NCBI GenBank assembly: GCA_049965815.1
Contig: JBMFVV010000016.1
Location: 1 to 26,124, forward strand
Direction of reading: 5' to 3'
Origin: GCA-001856825 sp049965815
GTDB lineage: Archaea; Thermoplasmatota; Thermoplasmata; Thermoplasmatales; GCA-001856825
DNA: 26,124 nt
Shown here: one piece after another, positions 22,520-26,124 of the stretch
How the letters are laid out: each line of letters opens with the position of its first letter
Position numbering within the stretch: the first letter of the stretch is position 1
Translations under genes and position numbers: made by a program
The notes under the pieces: model-generated
Seen by the model: the letters and a program-made list of their open reading frames with translations, nothing else
What the model was told of the DNA's origin: nothing
Database searches by the model: none

Positions 22520-22820
22520 AGATTTGGTCTTCTATTATTCTCGCTTTTATTTCTTTTAACTTCCACCAATTGGGGAAAGGGAATGGTTCTGCTACGGTCC
22601 TTTATATTTTCCTCCAGTAAAATTATCGGCACATTTTCTTTAGGAGCTGAATTACACACTAAACGAAGATGTTATTCTGAGAAACACTTTTGAGTTTAAT
22701 GGCTTATGAGGTTCAGGGGGGGAGATATGCGCATATCGATGCCTTTACGATCGTTTCGATGACCAGGGCGGATGTTCTATCGACTATTCTGTAACAAGGG
22801 GACGCTAAAATCTTCTTTGA
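22520..22820. other. Gene-poor stretch with a perfect 14-bp palindrome
   Basis: No convincing gene. A perfect palindrome GATATGCGCATATC lies at 22724-22737, behind a run of seven G. It falls inside a 31-codon frame (22699-22794, starting MAYEVQGGRYAHIDAF) that I do not recognise. On the minus strand a 48-codon frame (22513-22659, GTG start) has a fairly protein-like reading but no promoter or start signal. Confidence 0.4.
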
Positions 22821-23276
22821 TTAATCTATGCTTTTCTTCTTGACTGATAACTCCCTGTTCCCTGTCGATTGTGGTGCCTTCTGAATTGCGTTCCTTATAC
22901 CTCTAAGCTTTACTGCATAGACGATTGCAGTTGTAATTGCTACTACTATTAGACCAAGCCAGACTGCAAACATAAAAATCTCCACAGGCTTTAAGTCAAA
23001 CGTATTGTAAAGGGATCCACCAGGATTCACCGCCGGGTTATAGTGATAGTAATTCCAGTAATAAAGGAAGAATGTTTTTAGGGTATAGCCTAGAACAGGA
23101 AAGTACTTAACTGGATTAGTAAACACAATATGCGAATCGACAATATTAAAACCAGAAAGCGCAAACCCTGGACGGTAACCAACAAGGATCAATCCTATTA
23201 CGTAGTACATGAATACAGCCTCAAGAGCGACGAATGCCGTTGTTATCTTCATTACGCTGTTCTTGCTGCCCATCAT
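22821..23276 (-). CDS. Hypothetical two-helix membrane protein
   Basis: A 151-residue protein that I do not recognise. One transmembrane helix is predicted at about 11-33 and a second at about 98-122. Between them lies an extracytoplasmic-looking loop of about 65 residues rich in Tyr, Phe, Pro and Asn (for example YYWNYYHYNPAVNPGG, 72-87). The C-terminal tail is strongly basic (RELSVKKKSID), suggesting a cytoplasmic end. The start is the ATG at 23276 or the next ATG at 23273. It is isolated, 500 bp from the next plus-strand gene. Confidence 0.6.
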   Translation of the reverse strand: MMGSKNSVMKITTAFVALEAVFMYYVIGLILVGYRPGFALSGFNIVDSHIVFTNPVKYFPVLGYTLKTFFLYYWNYYHYNPAVNPGGSLYNTFDLKPVEIFMFAVWLGLIVVAITTAIVYAVKLRGIRNAIQKAPQSTGNRELSVKKKSID

Positions 23277-23409
23277 CAATTTATCAAGATGATCTACTTA
23301 CTATTTTCTCCGACTTATATGATGTTCACGTGATTTTGGAAATTAATGCAATAACAAGTACAACTGTCTCAGATTATGTTAGAAACTTTCTTAATAGACA
23401 GGGAGCCTT

Positions 23410-23729
23410 TTGACTCTTACAAGTGAGTCCATTAAAAGAACCAAGAATTTTTATGAAAATAGAACGGGTTTAACAGAAGCTCACAGAAAAGAACCTCCGG
23501 ATCAATTTGTAACTCCAACGTTGGGTGGAGCAATTTTTCACTGCATGGAGGATACAAAGGTACGGTAGGTGGTCCCATATATTTATTAACTCCGGATATA
23601 GATGAAGAGGACTCACGGCTTAAGGGAGCAGAAGTGAAGATAGTATAACAACCGGAGTGATTTTCCTAAGGATGGCTAGCAACAAATGAAGACTTCGATG
23701 GAGATGAGGTCGAAATTTTCCAAAGGTAA
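23410..23729 (+). pseudogene. Frameshifted pseudogene of an unrecognised gene
   Basis: Three reading frames join into one plausible protein. 23410-23568 reads through RTKNFYENRTGLTEAHRK and DQFVTPTLGGAIF. A second frame, 23544-23648, reads HGGYKGTVGGPIYLLTPDID and EEDSRLKGAEVKIV. A third reads SEDSITTGVIFLRMASNK (from 23633), and the second frame resumes with NEDFDGDEVEIFQR up to TAA 23727. Three indels would restore about 105 residues. Chance noncoding DNA seldom gives such coherent pieces in a row. The family is unknown to me. It fills most of the gap between the two membrane-protein genes. Confidence 0.55.
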
Positions 23730-23778
23730 AGGGTGACATATTGGTAATATCTTTATTGTCTATTAGTTATATAAACCG

Positions 23779-24243
23779 ATGGAAGGAAAGAATCAACTAT
23801 CAATTATTAGATCCATGAAGTATCATTTAATCGCATTCATTGGCTTAATCATCGCTCAGTACTGGTTAGGAATGACAATAAATCTCGAGGTTTCACTGCC
23901 AACTATAAAATATGGAGGAATTTCAGCCCTACTTTTCTACATGACTCATTCCTTGCCTATCGTTTCTCACGCCGTTATTGCAGTAGTGATCCTTGTAGTA
24001 TCGGCCAGGTTCCTCATATTAACATTCAGATCTAGTTCGAGGGCACTTGTTGTCTGCGGAATAGTTGGTCTAGCTGCCGTTCTTGGTGCCATATATAATG
24101 GCATTGCATTTCTGCTGTCAGATCAGTTCTTTGGGAATTCCATAGGGATGGCAATGTGCGCAGTCTCTGGAATAATAGCATATGCAGTGGCCCTTTATTA
24201 TATAGGCTTCATTCAATCTGAGATTACTGGAATGCGATTATGA
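23779..24243 (+). CDS. Hypothetical four-helix membrane protein
   Basis: A 154-residue integral membrane protein, not recognised by name. Helices are predicted at about 15-33, 60-82, 90-113 and 121-144, joined by short loops, with a second copy-like rhythm that hints at two helix pairs. The start is uncertain: TTATATAAA lies only 4-8 nt before the ATG at 23779, so if it is the TATA box the true start is the ATG at 23815 (MKYHLIAFIG, 142 residues). AATATCTTTA at about 23747 would instead fit 23779. The next membrane gene follows 40 nt downstream with its own TATA-like box. Confidence 0.65.
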   Translation: MEGKNQLSIIRSMKYHLIAFIGLIIAQYWLGMTINLEVSLPTIKYGGISALLFYMTHSLPIVSHAVIAVVILVVSARFLILTFRSSSRALVVCGIVGLAAVLGAIYNGIAFLLSDQFFGNSIGMAMCAVSGIIAYAVALYYIGFIQSEITGMRL

Positions 24244-24283
24244 TAAAATTCATAAACCATCAAGCAAGAGCATAAATTAATTT

Positions 24284-24523
24284 ATGGGAGGTCATTATAC
24301 CCCTCAAATGAAGTTCACCGGAAACTACGTAATGCAGTATCTTTCATTCGCTCTCCTAATGGGGGCTGTCGTTTTCTACGTAGGTTGGTCAATCGCATAC
24401 GGTGACTGGAATGACATAGGCTTGTATTCTCTTTCTATAATACTTATACTGTTTGGGGTTATGGGGATTGTACTCTCCCATTTTCGGATAAAACAGGAAG
24501 AGGCTCAAGCCAAGCAGTTTTAG
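24284..24523 (+). CDS. Hypothetical small two-helix membrane protein
   Basis: A 79-residue protein with transmembrane helices at about 17-38 and 46-66, a short loop (YGDWNDIG) between them and a charged C-terminal tail (RIKQEEAQAKQF). It is not recognised. TTCATAAACC, centred near 24255, is about 28 nt before the ATG and suggests a leaderless mRNA separate from the gene upstream. The two neighbouring membrane genes share its strand, but no common function is visible. Confidence 0.65.
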   Translation: MGGHYTPQMKFTGNYVMQYLSFALLMGAVVFYVGWSIAYGDWNDIGLYSLSIILILFGVMGIVLSHFRIKQEEAQAKQF

Positions 24524-24584
24524 CAACATTTTAAAGTTCGTTGAGACATAAGCCAATTTCCCTAACTCTTCAAAATAGAAAACA

Positions 24585-24630
24585 TAATATCTTTAATGAA
24601 AGACTTGCTCACGTAAGAAAAGCGGTGGTA
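24585..24630 (+). promoter_or_regulatory. proS promoter and Shine-Dalgarno
   Basis: ATAATATCTTTAA near 24586-24598 is a TATA-like region about 40 nt before the GTG at 24633. That leaves a leader of about 15 nt containing GGTGGT 4 nt before the start, so proS appears to use a Shine-Dalgarno rather than a leaderless mRNA. Confidence 0.45.
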
Positions 24631-24632
24631 AC

Positions 24633-26081
24633 GTGGAGGCAGAACAAAAAAAATTTCTACTCACAGCCAAGAAGAGCGAAAACATTACTGAGTGGTATAC
24701 TCAGGTTATAGTCAACTCGGAGTTTGTTGATTATAGCGCTGTATCTGGAATGATGGTATACCGTCCAGATTCATATTTCGCGTGGGACACGATAAAGGAA
24801 GCCACTGATAAGATGTTTAAGGAAGTTGGAGTGCAGGATGTCTACTTCCCGCTCTTTATCCCTGAGCGGTTCCTGACAAAGGAGAGTGAACACGTAAAGG
24901 GATTTTCCCCCGAGGTAGCGTGGATCACTCACGCAGGGCAATCTGAGTTATCAGAGAGACTTGCTGTTCGACCGACTTCTGAGGCCATAATGTACGACAG
25001 TTTCTCAAGATGGATACGTTCGTGGAGGGATTTACCTATCAAGTTCAATATATGGGCAAGTGTTGTCCGATGGGAATTCAAGCATCCGACTCCACTACTA
25101 AGGAGCAGGGAGTTTCTCTGGAATGAGGGGCACAGCGCTTATGCATCGTTCGAAGAAGCAGAGGAGGAACGAAAGGTTATTCTTGATATCTATGAGAAGA
25201 TTCTGAAGGATTACCTTGCGCTGCCAGGGGTAAGAGGCAGAAAGACGGATAGTGAAAAGTTTGCCGGAGCCATTGCGTCATACAGCATTGAACATCTCAT
25301 GCCTGACGGTTGGGTACTACAGGGACCTGATCACCATAGCGATGGTCAGAATTTTGCAAAGGCATTCGACATTAAGTTCCTAGATAAGGATGGTGCCAAG
25401 AAGTACGTTTTCCAGAATACTTACGCTATAAGCACCAGAGAACTCGGTGCCATGGTACTCACTCATGGAGATGACAAAGGGCTTGTCATTCCGCCAAAAC
25501 TTGCTAGGATTCAGATCGTGATGGTACCCATATATAATGATGTGAAGAAGGAAGAGGTCTTAAGATTTTCAAGATCAATATATGAAACACTGAACAAAAG
25601 TTTCAGAACATTTTTGGATGATAGAGATGAATATTCTCCCGGATGGAAATATAATGAATGGGAGATGAAGGGTATACCTGTTAGGTTAGAGATAGGCCAG
25701 CGAGAGGTTGATTCTGTCTCAGTAACGGCCGTGAGAAGAGATACAGGAAAGAAGGAAACAGTCAAATTGGAAAAATTAGTCAAATTCATCACATCTCTGC
25801 TTGAAGATATACATACAAATCTATATACAAAGGCACTCAAATTCCTCGAATCTCATACATATTCAGTTACCTCTTACGATGATCTAAAGAAACTTGTAGG
25901 CAGCGGTATTGTTCAATCTCCATGGTGTGGCTCAGAGGAATGTGAGGCAAAAGTTAAGGAAGAAACAGGCGCCAAGATTACAAATCTCCCATCCGATGCT
26001 CAGGGAAAAGTGGCAGGTCAGAAGTGTATCTACTGTGGAAAGGAAGCTAAATTCATAGCTAATTTTGCCAAATCTTACTAG
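24633..26081 (+). CDS. proS: Prolyl-tRNA synthetase (archaeal/eukaryal type)
   Basis: The class II synthetase that charges tRNA-Pro. At 482 residues it has the archaeal layout. Signatures are RPTSE (113-117), motif 2 VVRWEFKHPTPLLRSREF (144-161), the proline/tRNA-site segment DGQNFAKAFDIKF (237-249) and motif 3 near GAMVLTHGDDKG (272-283). An anticodon-binding domain follows at about 290-400. The C-terminal zinc domain has C432, C437, C465 and C468 and ends in the conserved Tyr482. It has no bacterial INS editing domain. The GTG start follows GGTGGT. One of its substrates, tRNA-Pro(CGG), is encoded at the other end of the window. Confidence 0.96.
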   Translation: MEAEQKKFLLTAKKSENITEWYTQVIVNSEFVDYSAVSGMMVYRPDSYFAWDTIKEATDKMFKEVGVQDVYFPLFIPERFLTKESEHVKGFSPEVAWITHAGQSELSERLAVRPTSEAIMYDSFSRWIRSWRDLPIKFNIWASVVRWEFKHPTPLLRSREFLWNEGHSAYASFEEAEEERKVILDIYEKILKDYLALPGVRGRKTDSEKFAGAIASYSIEHLMPDGWVLQGPDHHSDGQNFAKAFDIKFLDKDGAKKYVFQNTYAISTRELGAMVLTHGDDKGLVIPPKLARIQIVMVPIYNDVKKEEVLRFSRSIYETLNKSFRTFLDDRDEYSPGWKYNEWEMKGIPVRLEIGQREVDSVSVTAVRRDTGKKETVKLEKLVKFITSLLEDIHTNLYTKALKFLESHTYSVTSYDDLKKLVGSGIVQSPWCGSEECEAKVKEETGAKITNLPSDAQGKVAGQKCIYCGKEAKFIANFAKSY

Positions 26082-26124
26082 CTTTTCTTAGTGACATAGC
26101 GTGGTAAGGCAATAAAAGCATCGT

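Noticed and set aside
22513..22659. 48-codon minus-strand frame directly before panE
   Set aside because: Protein-like in places, but it has only a GTG start without ribosome-binding or promoter signal, and its end overlaps the panE TATA box.
1..26124. CRISPR arrays, restriction or defence islands, prophage, rRNA genes
   Set aside because: No regularly spaced repeats, no Cas, nuclease, methylase or phage structural proteins and no rRNA-like sequence were seen.

Overview
The window is from an archaeon, almost certainly of the order Thermoplasmatales. The signs are a thermosome subunit with a GGM-type tail, archaeal prefoldin alpha, a short FtsY, split ADP-forming acyl-CoA synthetase subunits, archaeal-type ProS ending in Tyr, tRNA genes without encoded CCA, and many genes whose TATA-like box lies about 24-28 nt before the start codon (leaderless mRNAs). 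The thioredoxin reductase has the CSTC motif and the non-NADPH-type pyridine-nucleotide region that I recall from Thermoplasma acidophilum. I do not assign a genus.

Layout. 1-3.2 kb: a MoaD/ThiS-like protein abuts, stop to stop, a tungsten-type aldehyde:ferredoxin oxidoreductase; then a hotdog thioesterase and tRNA-Pro(CGG). 3.2-3.9 kb: a GTG-started helix-turn-helix regulator. 3.9-10.3 kb: a tight minus-strand run, probably one operon, thsA-trxB-hutI-pgk-pfdA-ftsY (protein folding, thiol redox, histidine breakdown, glycolysis, SRP receptor). 10.4-13.2 kb: a tiny basic protein followed by a hairpin, then three overlapping plus-strand genes (DUF5611-like, acdA, acdB) that should make acetate or another acid plus ATP from acyl-CoA. 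13.2-15.8 kb: an MDR oxidoreductase, leaderless glnA and tRNA-Val(TAC). 16-17.7 kb: a B12-binding radical SAM enzyme. 17.9-20.4 kb: RidA, then a plastic region with an IS110-type transposase, a long fold-back sequence touching its stop codon, a second hairpin just before its start, a truncated gene remnant, and a two-helix membrane micro-gene split by one in-frame TGA. 20.4-24.5 kb: a DtxR-like regulator, a hypothetical protein, ketopantoate reductase, three small membrane proteins and a frameshifted pseudogene. 24.6-26.1 kb: prolyl-tRNA synthetase.

How it works together. Most of the window is housekeeping. AOR and the acyl-CoA synthetase subunits fit oxidation of aldehydes and acids with ferredoxin reduction and ATP formation. 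The accessory interest is concentrated at 17.6-20.4 kb and 23.4-23.7 kb: gene remnants missed by ordinary ORF calling, plus structured DNA around the IS110 transposase that could hold its guide (bridge) RNA. That last point is inference; no search or folding was run.
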